This document shows positions 25,716-34,231 of a DNA stretch of 64,000 nt, one piece after another (position 1 is the stretch's first letter; the number at the start of each line of letters is the position of its first letter). This stretch comes from Streptomyces sp. NBC_01788. Lineage in GTDB: Bacteria; Actinomycetota; Actinomycetes; Streptomycetales; Streptomycetaceae. The translations under genes and the position numbers were made by a program. The stretch is taken from positions 6,882,001-6,946,000 of the forward strand of contig NZ_CP109090.1 of assembly GCF_035917575.1 (NCBI RefSeq). The letters run 5' to 3'. The notes beneath the pieces were generated by a model. It was given only the letters and a program-made list of their open reading frames with translations. It searched no databases and was not told the origin of the DNA.

Positions 25716-25761
25716 GCCCTGGTGCGAGCGCCGCCGCGTCGCGGCGTGCTCGCACCAGGGC
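25716..25761 (+). promoter_or_regulatory. 46-nt hairpin just before the transporter ribosome-binding site
   Basis: Outer arms GCCCTGGTGCGAGC (25716-25729) and its complement (25748-25761) enclose an inner stem CGCCGCG-T-CGCGGCG. It is almost fully paired, with no T-run. It lies 34 nt before the GGAGG of the permease gene and is probably a regulatory or attenuator structure. Confidence 0.75.
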
Positions 25762-25807
25762 GCCCATGTGCCGAAGTCCGGGTGGAGCGCGGTTGGAGGT
25801 GCCTGTG

Positions 25808-27568
25808 ATGTCGTTCCGGACGAGTGCGCCCGCCTCGCGGTCGCGGACCTCGCTCCCCGCCCGGTTCGCCGGCGGCCTCACCCGCATGACCTGGGTGGAC
25901 CTGGTCGTCGCCGCCGCGGTGGTGGTGCTGCTGTACGTCACCCTGCGGGTGGGGAAAGGGGTCACGCTCTCGTTCTCCACCAGCCAGTCGGCGAAGGTGG
26001 ACACCGGCATCGGTCAGCTGCCCTACGACGCGGCCCGCTCGCTGCTGCGCATGTTCGTCGCCCTGCTCCTGTCCACGGCGTTCACCTTCGTCTACGCCTA
26101 CGCCGCCGCCAAGAGCCGCCGTCTGGAACGGATCCTGATCCCGGCGCTGGACATCCTCCAGTCCGTACCGGTGCTGGCGTTCCTGACCGTGGCGGTGACC
26201 GGGTTCGTCGCCCTGTTCCCGGGCTCGATGCTCGGCCTCGAGTGCGCCGCGATCTTCGCGATCTTCACCTCCCAGGCGTGGAACATGACGTTCGGCTTCT
26301 ACCACTCCCTCACCTCGCTGCCCCGCGAACTGGACGAGCTGTCACGATCGTTCGGCTTCACCCGGTGGATGCGGTTCTGGAAGGTGGAACTGCCCGCCGG
26401 GATGATCGGCCTGGTCTGGAACGGCATGATGAGCTTCGGCGGCGGCTGGTTCTTCCTCGTCGCCTCCGAGGCGGTCACCCTCGGCCACACCGACTACGCC
26501 CTGCCCGGCGTCGGCTCCTACGCCGGGGCCGCGATCGCCGACGGCGACCTGGCCAAGGTCGGCTGCGCGATCCTCACCATGGCGGTCATGGTGATCGGGG
26601 TGAACTTCCTCTTCTGGCGGCCGCTGACCGCCTGGGCGGAGAAGTTCAAGATCGAGCAGTCCGAGGCCAGCGAGGTGCAGCGGTCGGTCGTCCTGGACTT
26701 CCTGCGCCGCTCCGACTGGCCCCGCCTCGCCGGCCGCCTGCTGCGCCCGGCCGGCCGGGCGCTCAGCCGGGCCGGGCGCGCCTTCGGCACCGACGACCGG
26801 CCGCTCGTGGTGCAGCACGGCAGGCGGCGCGCGGGGGACGTCGCCTTCGGCCTGGTGGCGGGCGGCCTGATCGTCTGGGGCCTGGTCGACCTCTGCCTCT
26901 ACCTGTACGACCGCACCGGCCTGGGCGTGTTCGGCGAGCCGCTGCTGCTCGGGCTCGCCACCCTCGCCCGCGTCGTCGTCCTGGTCGCCGTGGCCACGGT
27001 GGTGTGGGTGCCGATCGGCGTGAAGATCGGTTTCTCGCCCCGGCTGACGAGGATCGCCCAGCCGGTGGTGCAGGTGCTGGCGTCCTTCCCGGCGAACTTC
27101 CTCTTCCCGCTCGCGGTGTGGTTCTTCCTCCGAACCGGTCTGAGCATAGACATCGGCGGCATCTTCCTGATGGCCCTGGGCGCCCAGTGGTACATCCTGT
27201 TCAACACCATCGCCGGAGCCATGGCCATCCCCACCGACCTGCGCGAGGCCATGGACGACCTCGGGGTGAGCGGCTGGCAGCGCTGGCGGCGGCTGATCAT
27301 CCCCGGCATCTTCCCCGCCTACGTCACCGGCGGCATCACCGCCTCCGGCGGCGCCTGGAACGCCTCCATCGTCGCCGAGGTCGTCACCTTCGGCGGGGTC
27401 ACGCTCACCGCCACGGGCCTGGGCGCCTACATCGCCCGCGCCACGGAGGAGGGCAACCATCCCCAGTTGATCGCCGGCGTCGTCGTGATGAGCGCCTACG
27501 TCGTCTGCCTCAACCGCTTCCTCTGGCGCCGCCTGTACCGGCTGGCCGAGGCCCGGTACTCCCTGTGA
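25808..27568 (+). CDS. Fused two-domain ABC permease (nitrate/sulfonate/taurine-like)
   Basis: This 586-aa protein contains two BPD_transp_1 permease units in one chain. The first has EAA loop SRSFGFTRWMRFWKVELPAG (about 180-200); the second has EAMDDLGVSGWQRWRRLIIP (about 480-500). Each unit has five to six membrane segments. GGAGG lies eight nt before the ATG; a GTG three nt earlier is possible. The following gene encodes its ATPase, but no substrate-binding protein is nearby. This architecture occurs as a conserved bacterial cassette; substrate and even direction are not established. An ArsR operator, short ORF and leader hairpin precede it. Confidence 0.85.
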   Translation: MSFRTSAPASRSRTSLPARFAGGLTRMTWVDLVVAAAVVVLLYVTLRVGKGVTLSFSTSQSAKVDTGIGQLPYDAARSLLRMFVALLLSTAFTFVYAYAAAKSRRLERILIPALDILQSVPVLAFLTVAVTGFVALFPGSMLGLECAAIFAIFTSQAWNMTFGFYHSLTSLPRELDELSRSFGFTRWMRFWKVELPAGMIGLVWNGMMSFGGGWFFLVASEAVTLGHTDYALPGVGSYAGAAIADGDLAKVGCAILTMAVMVIGVNFLFWRPLTAWAEKFKIEQSEASEVQRSVVLDFLRRSDWPRLAGRLLRPAGRALSRAGRAFGTDDRPLVVQHGRRRAGDVAFGLVAGGLIVWGLVDLCLYLYDRTGLGVFGEPLLLGLATLARVVVLVAVATVVWVPIGVKIGFSPRLTRIAQPVVQVLASFPANFLFPLAVWFFLRTGLSIDIGGIFLMALGAQWYILFNTIAGAMAIPTDLREAMDDLGVSGWQRWRRLIIPGIFPAYVTGGITASGGAWNASIVAEVVTFGGVTLTATGLGAYIARATEEGNHPQLIAGVVVMSAYVVCLNRFLWRRLYRLAEARYSL

Positions 27569-27636
27569 TCCCGTTCCGTCCGCACCCCGGGCCCCATCCG
27601 TACCCCGCACTCCGCACCCCACAGCTTGGACATGCC

Positions 27637-29010
27637 ATGGCGATGAACACCCTCCAGGTCACGAAGAACGACCGCCCGGCCGACGGCGAGCTGCTGCTGG
27701 AGACCGTCGGCCTGACGAAGTCCTACGCCGGCGCCGACGGTGAACTGCCCGTGCTCTCCGGCATCGACCTCCAGGTCCGCGCCGGTGAGGTCGTCGCGCT
27801 GCTGGGCAAGTCCGGCTCGGGCAAGTCGACGCTGCTGCGCTGCATGGCCGGACTCGTGCCGGCCAGTTCCGGCACTGTCAGCTACAAGGGCGCCGTGCTG
27901 GCCGGCGCCAACCCCGGTACGGCGATGGTGTTCCAGACCTTCGCGCTGCTGCCCTGGCTGACCGTGCAGCAGAACGTCGAACTCGGCCTGGAGGCCAAGG
28001 GCGTACACCCCGTGGAGCGCACCGAGGCCGCCCGCCTGGCCATCGACCTGATCGGCCTGGACGGATTCGAGTCCGCCTACCCCAAGGAGCTGTCGGGCGG
28101 CATGCGCCAGCGCGTCGGCTTCGCCCGCGCGCTGGTGGTCGAGCCGGACGTGCTGATGATGGACGAGCCCTTCTCCGCGCTGGACGTGCTCACCGCGGAG
28201 AATCTGCGCGGCGAGCTGATGGAGCTGTGGGAGTCCGGCCAGTTCCCCACCCGGGCCATCGTGCTGGTCACCCACAACATCGAGGAAGCCGTCCTGATGG
28301 CGGACCGGATCGTGGTGCTCGGCTCCCGTCCCTACGGCACCATCCGGGAGGTCTTCGAGGTCGGGCTCGACCGGCCCCGCGACCGCAACTCCGCCGCCTT
28401 CGAGGACATGATCGACCGCGTCTACCGCACCATGACCGGCCGGCAGAAGGAGGGCCGCACCCCCGGCCGGCAGGAGCCGGCCGACCTGGAGAGGCGGACG
28501 GTGGCCAACACCCCGCTGCCGCAGGCGAGCGTGGACGGGCTGTCGGGTCTGGCGGAGCTGGTGCTGCACCGCGGCGGACGGTGCGACCTCGCCGACCTCG
28601 CCGACGACCTCGGCCTGGAGGTCGACGACCTCATGCCCCAGGTCGACGCCCTGGACCTGCTCGGTTTCGCCGGGTTCAGCGGTGACGACCTGCTGCTCAC
28701 CGACACCGGCACCGCGTTCGCCGGGGCCGACGTCCAGGAGTCGAAGACCATCTTCGGCCGGGCGGCGATCCAGCTGCCGCTGGTCAAGGTGATCACCAGC
28801 AGCGTGCGCGGCAAGGCGGACGGCACCGCGCGGGCCGGGTTCTTCCGCGATCTGCTGGCCCATCACTACACCAGCGAGCAGGTCGACCAGCAGTTGGAGA
28901 CGGCCACCGACTGGGGCCGCTACGGCGAGTTGTACGCCTACGACGCCGGGCCCGAGGAGTACCGCCGCGACGACACCGGTGACGCGGCCGGAGCCACGGG
29001 CACCCCGTAG
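27637..29010 (+). CDS. ABC ATPase with C-terminal AAA-associated domain
   Basis: This 457-aa protein has an N-terminal nitrate/taurine-type ABC domain (residues ~25-255; Walker A GKSGSGKST, signature LSGGMRQRVGFARAL, Walker B VLMMDEPFSALD, switch VTHNIEEA). It is followed by a separate helical/winged domain (about 300-440) with SGLAELVLHRGGRCDLADLA and FGRAAIQLPLVKVI, the AAA-associated/ABC_transp C-terminal domain. That domain may sense the cytoplasmic state of the substrate. It lies 68 bp after the permease gene, in the same operon, convergent with the arsR-type gene. Confidence 0.87.
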   Translation: MAMNTLQVTKNDRPADGELLLETVGLTKSYAGADGELPVLSGIDLQVRAGEVVALLGKSGSGKSTLLRCMAGLVPASSGTVSYKGAVLAGANPGTAMVFQTFALLPWLTVQQNVELGLEAKGVHPVERTEAARLAIDLIGLDGFESAYPKELSGGMRQRVGFARALVVEPDVLMMDEPFSALDVLTAENLRGELMELWESGQFPTRAIVLVTHNIEEAVLMADRIVVLGSRPYGTIREVFEVGLDRPRDRNSAAFEDMIDRVYRTMTGRQKEGRTPGRQEPADLERRTVANTPLPQASVDGLSGLAELVLHRGGRCDLADLADDLGLEVDDLMPQVDALDLLGFAGFSGDDLLLTDTGTAFAGADVQESKTIFGRAAIQLPLVKVITSSVRGKADGTARAGFFRDLLAHHYTSEQVDQQLETATDWGRYGELYAYDAGPEEYRRDDTGDAAGATGTP

Positions 29011-29038
29011 ACCGCCCGAGCATCGCGGGTCAGCCGCC

Positions 29039-29449
29039 TCAGGGGGTGCCGCCCAGGGCCGGACGGCGCGAGAGGGCCGGGCTGGTGGCGGTGGCCCGCC
29101 GGGGTGCGGGCGCGCTCTCCTCGCCGCCGGGGCCGCCGCCCTTCGGTCCGTCGCCCTCGGTGACCGTGAGATGGGCGGCCTCCAGCAGGGGGCGTACCCC
29201 CGCGGCCTGGTAGTAGATGCGCGTGCCCTCCCGGCGTGTGGTCACCAGACCTGCCGACCGGAGTCTGGCCAAGTGCTGGGAGGTCGCGGCCACATGGGCA
29301 CCCAGCATCCGTGCCAGCTCGCTCACCGGCTGCTCGCCGTGGCTGAGCGCCCACAGCAGCCGGTAGCGGGAGGGGTCCGCCACCGCCTTGAGCACCGCCA
29401 CCGCCCGGTCCGCCGCCTCGGCGTCCCACCCCTGTGCTTGCGTATCCAT
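29039..29449 (-). CDS. ArsR/SmtB-family repressor
   Basis: This 136-aa protein has the winged-helix core: VLKAVADPSRYRLLWAL, EQPVSELARMLGAHVAATSQ, HLARLRSAGLV, REGTRIYYQ. No cysteine is present, so a thiol arsenic/cadmium site is excluded. Histidines and acidic residues near the last helix (LLEAAHLTVTEGD) could form an alpha5-type metal site, or the protein may sense a non-metal signal. The start codon lies inside an operator-like palindrome matching one upstream of the ABC transporter, so it probably represses itself and that transporter. The C-terminal 35 residues are low-complexity. Confidence 0.85.
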   Translation of the reverse strand: MDTQAQGWDAEAADRAVAVLKAVADPSRYRLLWALSHGEQPVSELARMLGAHVAATSQHLARLRSAGLVTTRREGTRIYYQAAGVRPLLEAAHLTVTEGDGPKGGGPGGEESAPAPRRATATSPALSRRPALGGTP

Positions 29450-29453
29450 GCAA
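29438..29453. promoter_or_regulatory. Candidate ArsR autoregulatory operator
   Basis: TTGCGTATCCATGCAA spans the arsR-type start codon (29447-29449, minus strand) and matches the transporter operator at 25459-25474. An operator over the start codon suggests a leaderless transcript. Confidence 0.7.
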
Positions 29454-31280
29454 CTAGGGTACCGGCGGTTCCCCGGGCGGCTCCAACGCGGCGGGCCTCG
29501 CCCCGGCGGGCGCGGTCTCCGGACGCCGGGGCCCGCGCCGCCACGGGACGGGCCAGGACAGGTTGAGGAACGCCTCGGCCTGGAGGGCGGCCAGGCTGAT
29601 GCGGAGCAGGTCCCGGGCCGTGGGATAGATCAGGAACCTCGGCTCCCACCGGGGCTGGAACTTGGCGTTGAACTTGTACAGCGACTCGATCTGGAACCAG
29701 CGGGAGAGGAACAGCAGCAGGCCGCGCCAGGCGCGCAGGGCCGGTCCCGCGCCCAGGCGTTCACCGCGGGCGAGGGCGGCGCGGAACATCGCGAAGTTCA
29801 GCGAGACCCGGCTGATGCCGAGGCCAGGAGCCTGCTGGAGGGCCTTGACGATGAGGAGTTCGTTCAGTCCGGGGTCGGCGGTGCGGTCGCGGCGCATCAG
29901 CTCCAGGGAGATCCCGTCCGGGCCCCAGGGCACGAAGTGCAGGACCGCGCGGATGTCCCCGCCCGGGGCGGAGGCGCCGGCGTCCGGCTCCTTGTGGGCG
30001 GTGACGACCACGCAGTCGCCGTCGCCGGCCTCGCCGAAGCGGCCGAGGGCCATGGAGAAGCCGCGCTCCACCTCGGTGCCGCGCCAGGCGGCCGCCGCCG
30101 CGCGGATCTGCTCCGTCTCCTGCTCGGACAGGTCCCGCACACGGCGGATGCGGCAGCTGTAGCCGCCCCGTTCGATGCGGTTGACCATCTGCCGGACATT
30201 GCGCATCGGCCGCCCGGACAGGGTGAAGGCCTCGGTGTCGACGACGGCCTCGTCGCCGATCTCCAGCGCGTTCAGACCGGCTTCGCGGGTCCACACCTCG
30301 CCGCCGGTCTCGCTGCACCCCATCACCGCGGGAACCCAGGCGTGCCGGGCGGCGGTGTCCATGAACTCCTTGATGGCGCCCGGCCAGGCCTCCACGTCGC
30401 CGATCGGGTCGCCGCCGGCGAGCATCACACCGGACACCACCCGGTAGGCGATCGCCGCCTTGCCGGTGGGGGAGAAGAGCACGTTCTTGTCGCGGCGCAG
30501 CGCGAAGTAGCCGAGCGAGTCCCGCTCACCGTGCCGTTCCAACAGGGCGCGCAGCCGCCGCTCCTCGTCGTCGCCCAGCACGGGTACGGGCGTGAAGGGG
30601 CGCAGCGCGAGGTAGAGGGTGGTGGCCGCGGTCAGCAGGCCGAGCCCGGCGAGCGAGAAGTACACGAGGTCGGCGGTGCGCGCACTGGAGTAGTGCACGG
30701 GTCCCTCGATGCCGATCAGACCGTAGGCGACGTGCTGGATCCGGTCGGACAGCGGGGACGCGACGACCTTCCTGGGGTGCGCGCCGACGATCAGCAGTCC
30801 GGCGCCGAAGCTGAAGGCGCTCAGCAGGAGGAAGTTCCACACGGCCCGCCACCGGGTGCGTGGGTCGGACAGCGCGTAGAACTCCCGGCGGGCGACGAGC
30901 AGCAGCACGAACAGCAGCACCGTGACGGCGCCGGGCACGTGCTGGTGCCAGCGCAGCAGTTGCAGCGCCGCTCCCGTGGGCAGCAGGATCACCACCGCCC
31001 GCCAGGCCCGCCGTTTGCGGCGCCGCAGGGCGTGGGCGAGCATCACCATCAGCACGCCCACGATCAGCGAGGCGGCGGTCGCCAGGGACGACACGGCCCC
31101 AGGCAGGGCCCCGGCCAGGGTCTGCACCCGTCCGTGCCGCATACGAGGGGAGATCGCCCCCGCGACGTCGAGCACGCCCACGAGCAGGCACAGGTAACCG
31201 GCCGCGGCGGGCACACGGTGGTAGGCGGCGCGAAGACGGTTCCGCGAGGCGCCTTCGTCGGTGGTCACGGAGTCCTTCAC
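29454..31280 (-). CDS. Phosphatidylglycerol lysyltransferase-domain (DUF2156) membrane protein, MprF/LysX-like
   Basis: This ~608-aa protein has an N-terminal membrane region of about six helices (roughly residues 20-230). A cytoplasmic catalytic domain of the MprF C-terminal type follows, with VLFSPTGKAAIAYRVVSGVM, GGDPIGD, VEKKVL-like turns and RFQIESLYKFNAKFQPRW near the end. MprF proteins transfer an amino acid from aminoacyl-tRNA to phosphatidylglycerol and lower negative surface charge. Here the start is uncertain: GTG 31280 lies just after a TACGCT -10-like box and may be leaderless, while GTG 31319 is in frame. Substrate amino acid is not determinable. It is divergent from rodA and opens the cell-envelope block. 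Confidence 0.82.
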   Translation of the reverse strand: MKDSVTTDEGASRNRLRAAYHRVPAAAGYLCLLVGVLDVAGAISPRMRHGRVQTLAGALPGAVSSLATAASLIVGVLMVMLAHALRRRKRRAWRAVVILLPTGAALQLLRWHQHVPGAVTVLLFVLLLVARREFYALSDPRTRWRAVWNFLLLSAFSFGAGLLIVGAHPRKVVASPLSDRIQHVAYGLIGIEGPVHYSSARTADLVYFSLAGLGLLTAATTLYLALRPFTPVPVLGDDEERRLRALLERHGERDSLGYFALRRDKNVLFSPTGKAAIAYRVVSGVMLAGGDPIGDVEAWPGAIKEFMDTAARHAWVPAVMGCSETGGEVWTREAGLNALEIGDEAVVDTEAFTLSGRPMRNVRQMVNRIERGGYSCRIRRVRDLSEQETEQIRAAAAAWRGTEVERGFSMALGRFGEAGDGDCVVVTAHKEPDAGASAPGGDIRAVLHFVPWGPDGISLELMRRDRTADPGLNELLIVKALQQAPGLGISRVSLNFAMFRAALARGERLGAGPALRAWRGLLLFLSRWFQIESLYKFNAKFQPRWEPRFLIYPTARDLLRISLAALQAEAFLNLSWPVPWRRGPRRPETAPAGARPAALEPPGEPPVP

Positions 31281-31368
31281 GAGGGGCCAGCGTAGAGCCT
31301 GCTGAGCGGGTGTGACCACGGGCGGGGCTGGTGATCACATCTTTCCCCGGCGTGCTTCAATCAACGGA

Positions 31369-31376
31369 TTGCGCAA
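31369..31376. promoter_or_regulatory. TTGCGCAA motif between the DUF2156 gene and rodA
   Basis: A perfect 8-bp palindrome in TCAACGGATTGCGCAAGTGG. It is one of five related sites in the envelope cluster (see the findings list) and about 100 bp upstream of the rodA start. Confidence 0.55.
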
Positions 31377-31474
31377 GTGGGTGATGATGGCGTCCCGCGC
31401 CGTGCGGGACCCGGGACGGCCTGCCGGGGCAAACCGGGACGAACCGGAGCGAGCCTGAGCGAAGGAGAGTCGCG

Positions 31475-32680
31475 ATGGAGGTCGGGAGCAGGCTCAGGGA
31501 GCCGGGCGCCACGCGGGCGGCGGTCCTGCGCGCGGGACCGCGGCCGCGCACGGCGTTCGGTACGGTCCTGCGGCGGCTGGACTGGCCGCTGCTGGGTGCC
31601 GCGCTGGCGCTGTCCGTGCTCGGCGCGCTGCTGGTGTACTCCGCCACCCGCGGCCGTACCCAGTTGACGGGAGGCGACCCGTACGCCTTCCTGACCCGCC
31701 ATCTGGTCAACCTCGCCATCGGAATCGCTCTGGCCGTCGGCACCATGTGGCTCGGCCCGCGCAGACTGCGGGACCTCGTCCCCGTGCTCTACGGCGTGAC
31801 GCTCCTGCTGGTCCTCGCGGTACTGACTCCGATGGGCGCCACCATCAACGGGTCGCGCCGCTGGATCATGATCGGCGGGATGTCCATCCAGCCCGCGGAG
31901 TTCGTCAAGGTCGCCATCGTGCTGGCCATGGCTGTGCTGCTGGCCACCAAGGTGGACACGGGCGACCGGCCGAGCCCGGACAGCCGTAGCGTCCTGGAGT
32001 CCCTGGCGGTGGCCGGTGTGCCCGCCCTGCTGGTCCTCCTCACGCCGGACCTCGGGCAGTTCATGGGCATCGGGGTGATCGTGCTCGGGGTGCTGCTCGC
32101 CTCGGGTGCCTCGGCGCGCTGGGTCACCGGACTGCTCGCGGTCGGCGTCCTCGGTGCCCTGGCGGTGTGGCAGCTGCATCTGCTGGACCAGTACCAGCTC
32201 AACCGGTTCGCCGCGTTCGCCGATCCCGCGCTCGACCCGTCCGGGGTCGGCTACAACACCAGCCAGGCCAGGATCGCCATCGGGGCCGGCGGCCTGCTGG
32301 GCCAGGGGCTGTTCCACGGAGCGCAGACCACGGGGCAGTTCGTGCCCGAGCAGCAGACCGACTTCGTCTTCAGCGTGGCGGGGGAGGAGTTGGGCTTCCT
32401 GGGCGCCGGGGCGCTGATCGCCCTGCTCGGCGTGGTGCTGTGGCGCGCGCTGCGCATCGCCCGCGCCTGCCCCGACCTGTACGGAACGGTGGTCGCGACC
32501 GGCATCGTGGCCTGGCTGGCCTTCCAGGCGTTCGAGAACATCGGCATGAACCTCGGCATCATGCCGGTCACCGGACTGCCGCTGCCGTTCGTCAGCTACG
32601 GCGGCTCGTCGATGTTCGCCGGCTGGGTCGCCGTCGGCATCCTCCAGGGCATCCGTCTGCAACGCCCGTTGTCCGCCTGA
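31475..32680 (+). CDS. rodA: SEDS-family peptidoglycan glycosyltransferase, RodA-like
   Basis: This 401-aa membrane protein has about ten helices. SEDS hallmarks include GSRRWIMIGGMSIQPAEFVKVAIVLA, the catalytic-site region with an essential Asp (FADPALDPSGVGYN), GLFHGAQTTGQFVPEQQTDFVFSVAGEE and the final PFVSYGGSSMFA. RodA polymerises lipid II with a partner transpeptidase PBP, none of which is adjacent. A GGAG sequence precedes the ATG. It is convergent with another SEDS gene only 10 bp away. Confidence 0.9.
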   Translation: MEVGSRLREPGATRAAVLRAGPRPRTAFGTVLRRLDWPLLGAALALSVLGALLVYSATRGRTQLTGGDPYAFLTRHLVNLAIGIALAVGTMWLGPRRLRDLVPVLYGVTLLLVLAVLTPMGATINGSRRWIMIGGMSIQPAEFVKVAIVLAMAVLLATKVDTGDRPSPDSRSVLESLAVAGVPALLVLLTPDLGQFMGIGVIVLGVLLASGASARWVTGLLAVGVLGALAVWQLHLLDQYQLNRFAAFADPALDPSGVGYNTSQARIAIGAGGLLGQGLFHGAQTTGQFVPEQQTDFVFSVAGEELGFLGAGALIALLGVVLWRALRIARACPDLYGTVVATGIVAWLAFQAFENIGMNLGIMPVTGLPLPFVSYGGSSMFAGWVAVGILQGIRLQRPLSA

Positions 32681-32690
32681 CCCCGGCGCC

Positions 32691-34085
32691 TCAGCGGCGG
32701 CGCCCGGGCCGGCGCAGCAGGGCCGTGCGCATCCGGCGTCCGCGGCCGTCCAGCGCCGCGCGGACCGCCGGTTCGCTGCGGGTGGCGGCGAGCAGGATCC
32801 CCACCGCGTACAGGGTGGCGATCAGTGAGCTGCCGCCGTAGGAGAACAGCGGCAGGGGTACGCCCGCCACGGGCACCAGGCCCAGGACGCCGCCGAGGTT
32901 GATGAAGCTCTGCGCCCCGACCCAGGTGATGATGCCGCCGGCCGCCAGACGGACGAACGGGTCCTTGTGGCGGGCGGCGATGCGCAGGCCGCCCGCGAAC
33001 AGCGCGGCGAACAGGGCCAGTACGGACAGGGTGCCGACCAGACCCAGCTCCTCGCCGGTGATGGCGAAGATGAAGTCGGTGTGTGGCTCGGGCAGTTGGC
33101 CCCACTTCTCCACGCTGGCGCCGATGCCGTTGCCGAACAGGCCGCCCGTCGACAGCGCGTAGAGGCCGTGCACCACCTGCCAGCACTGGTCGTTCGGGCC
33201 CGGGTCGCTCGCACCGAGGCAGGCGAACCGGGACACCCGGTGCGGCGCGGTCATGATCAGCAAGGTGGCCAGGAGTGCCGCGCCCGTCAGGGCGGCCCCG
33301 AAGAGCCGCGGCGGCGCACCGGCCAGCCACAGCAGACCGAACAGTACGGCGCACAGGATGACCGCGGTACCCATGTCCCCGCCGAGCATCATCAGTCCCA
33401 GCAGCAGCAACGCACCGGGTACCAGCGGCACGAGCAGATGCTTCCACTGGTCCAGCAGTTTGTGCTGCTGCTTGCGGGCCAGCAGGTCCGCGCCCCACAC
33501 CACGAACGCGACCTTGGCGAACTCGCTGGGCTGGAGCACGAACGGCCCGCCCAGGTCGAGCCAGTTGGTGTTGCCGTTGACGGTCCGACCCAGCCCCGGC
33601 ACCTGCACCAGCGCCAGCAGCAGCACAGACCCGGCCAGCAGCGGGAAGGCCAGTAACCGGTGCGCCTTCACCGGCATACGGGCGGCCGGCAGCGCCAGCG
33701 CCGCGCCGATCACCGCGGCCATGATCTGCCGGCGCAGATAGTAGGTCGGCGGCAGACCGGAGCGCAGCGCCTGGATCTGCGAGGAGGAGAACACCATCAC
33801 CAGCCCCAGGCCGGCGATCAGCGCGGCACTGCCCGCCACCAGGTAGTAGCCGGTGAGCGGCCGGTCCCAGGCCCGCCGCAGCCGCACGCGGGCGCGGTCG
33901 AGCGCGCTGTGTCCGGGCGTACGTCCCGCACGCCCGCCGCGCGGCCGGGCCGCCGCCTTGGGGGCCCGCCGCGGGGACGCCTTCTCCGGGGCCCGCGGCG
34001 GGACCGGCCGGCGTTCGGGCGCCGCCTTGGCGCCCGGCGCGCCCGGCGCGCGCTTCTCCGCGCGGACACTCTGTGAATTGCGCAT
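32691..34085 (-). CDS. SEDS-family glycosyltransferase, FtsW/RodA-like paralogue with basic N-terminal tail
   Basis: This 464-aa protein has a 75-residue Arg/Pro/Ala-rich cytoplasmic tail, then about ten membrane helices. SEDS signatures are NTNWLDLGGPFVLQPSEFAKVAFVVW, LMMLGGDMGTAVILCAV, LPEPHTDFIFAITGEELG and PLPLFSYGGSSLIAT. It resembles FtsW/SpoVE more than the neighbouring RodA. The tail suggests interaction with acidic partners or membrane. The transcript starts at a 16-bp double TTGCGCA/TGCGCAA palindrome covering its start codon. A sporulation or division role is plausible but not proven. Confidence 0.88.
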   Translation of the reverse strand: MRNSQSVRAEKRAPGAPGAKAAPERRPVPPRAPEKASPRRAPKAAARPRGGRAGRTPGHSALDRARVRLRRAWDRPLTGYYLVAGSAALIAGLGLVMVFSSSQIQALRSGLPPTYYLRRQIMAAVIGAALALPAARMPVKAHRLLAFPLLAGSVLLLALVQVPGLGRTVNGNTNWLDLGGPFVLQPSEFAKVAFVVWGADLLARKQQHKLLDQWKHLLVPLVPGALLLLGLMMLGGDMGTAVILCAVLFGLLWLAGAPPRLFGAALTGAALLATLLIMTAPHRVSRFACLGASDPGPNDQCWQVVHGLYALSTGGLFGNGIGASVEKWGQLPEPHTDFIFAITGEELGLVGTLSVLALFAALFAGGLRIAARHKDPFVRLAAGGIITWVGAQSFINLGGVLGLVPVAGVPLPLFSYGGSSLIATLYAVGILLAATRSEPAVRAALDGRGRRMRTALLRRPGRRR

Positions 34086-34093
34086 GTGCGCAA
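34078..34093. promoter_or_regulatory. TTGCGCA-TG-TGCGCAA palindrome at the FtsW-like start
   Basis: Perfect 7-bp arms span the start codon (34083-34085, minus). It is the longest member of the motif family in this cluster. Confidence 0.6.
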
Positions 34094-34231
34094 CCGTAGA
34101 GGTACGGGAGTGCTCCCCGTGGGTCCGGCGCTCCGATGCCGGTGGCGCATCGCCGCTTCGCGGCACGCGTGTGTGGGCGCGCGGCCCCGGCCGCGCGGGA
34201 CGAGTCGCCATGGTGATCGGCCGCCGTCCCG

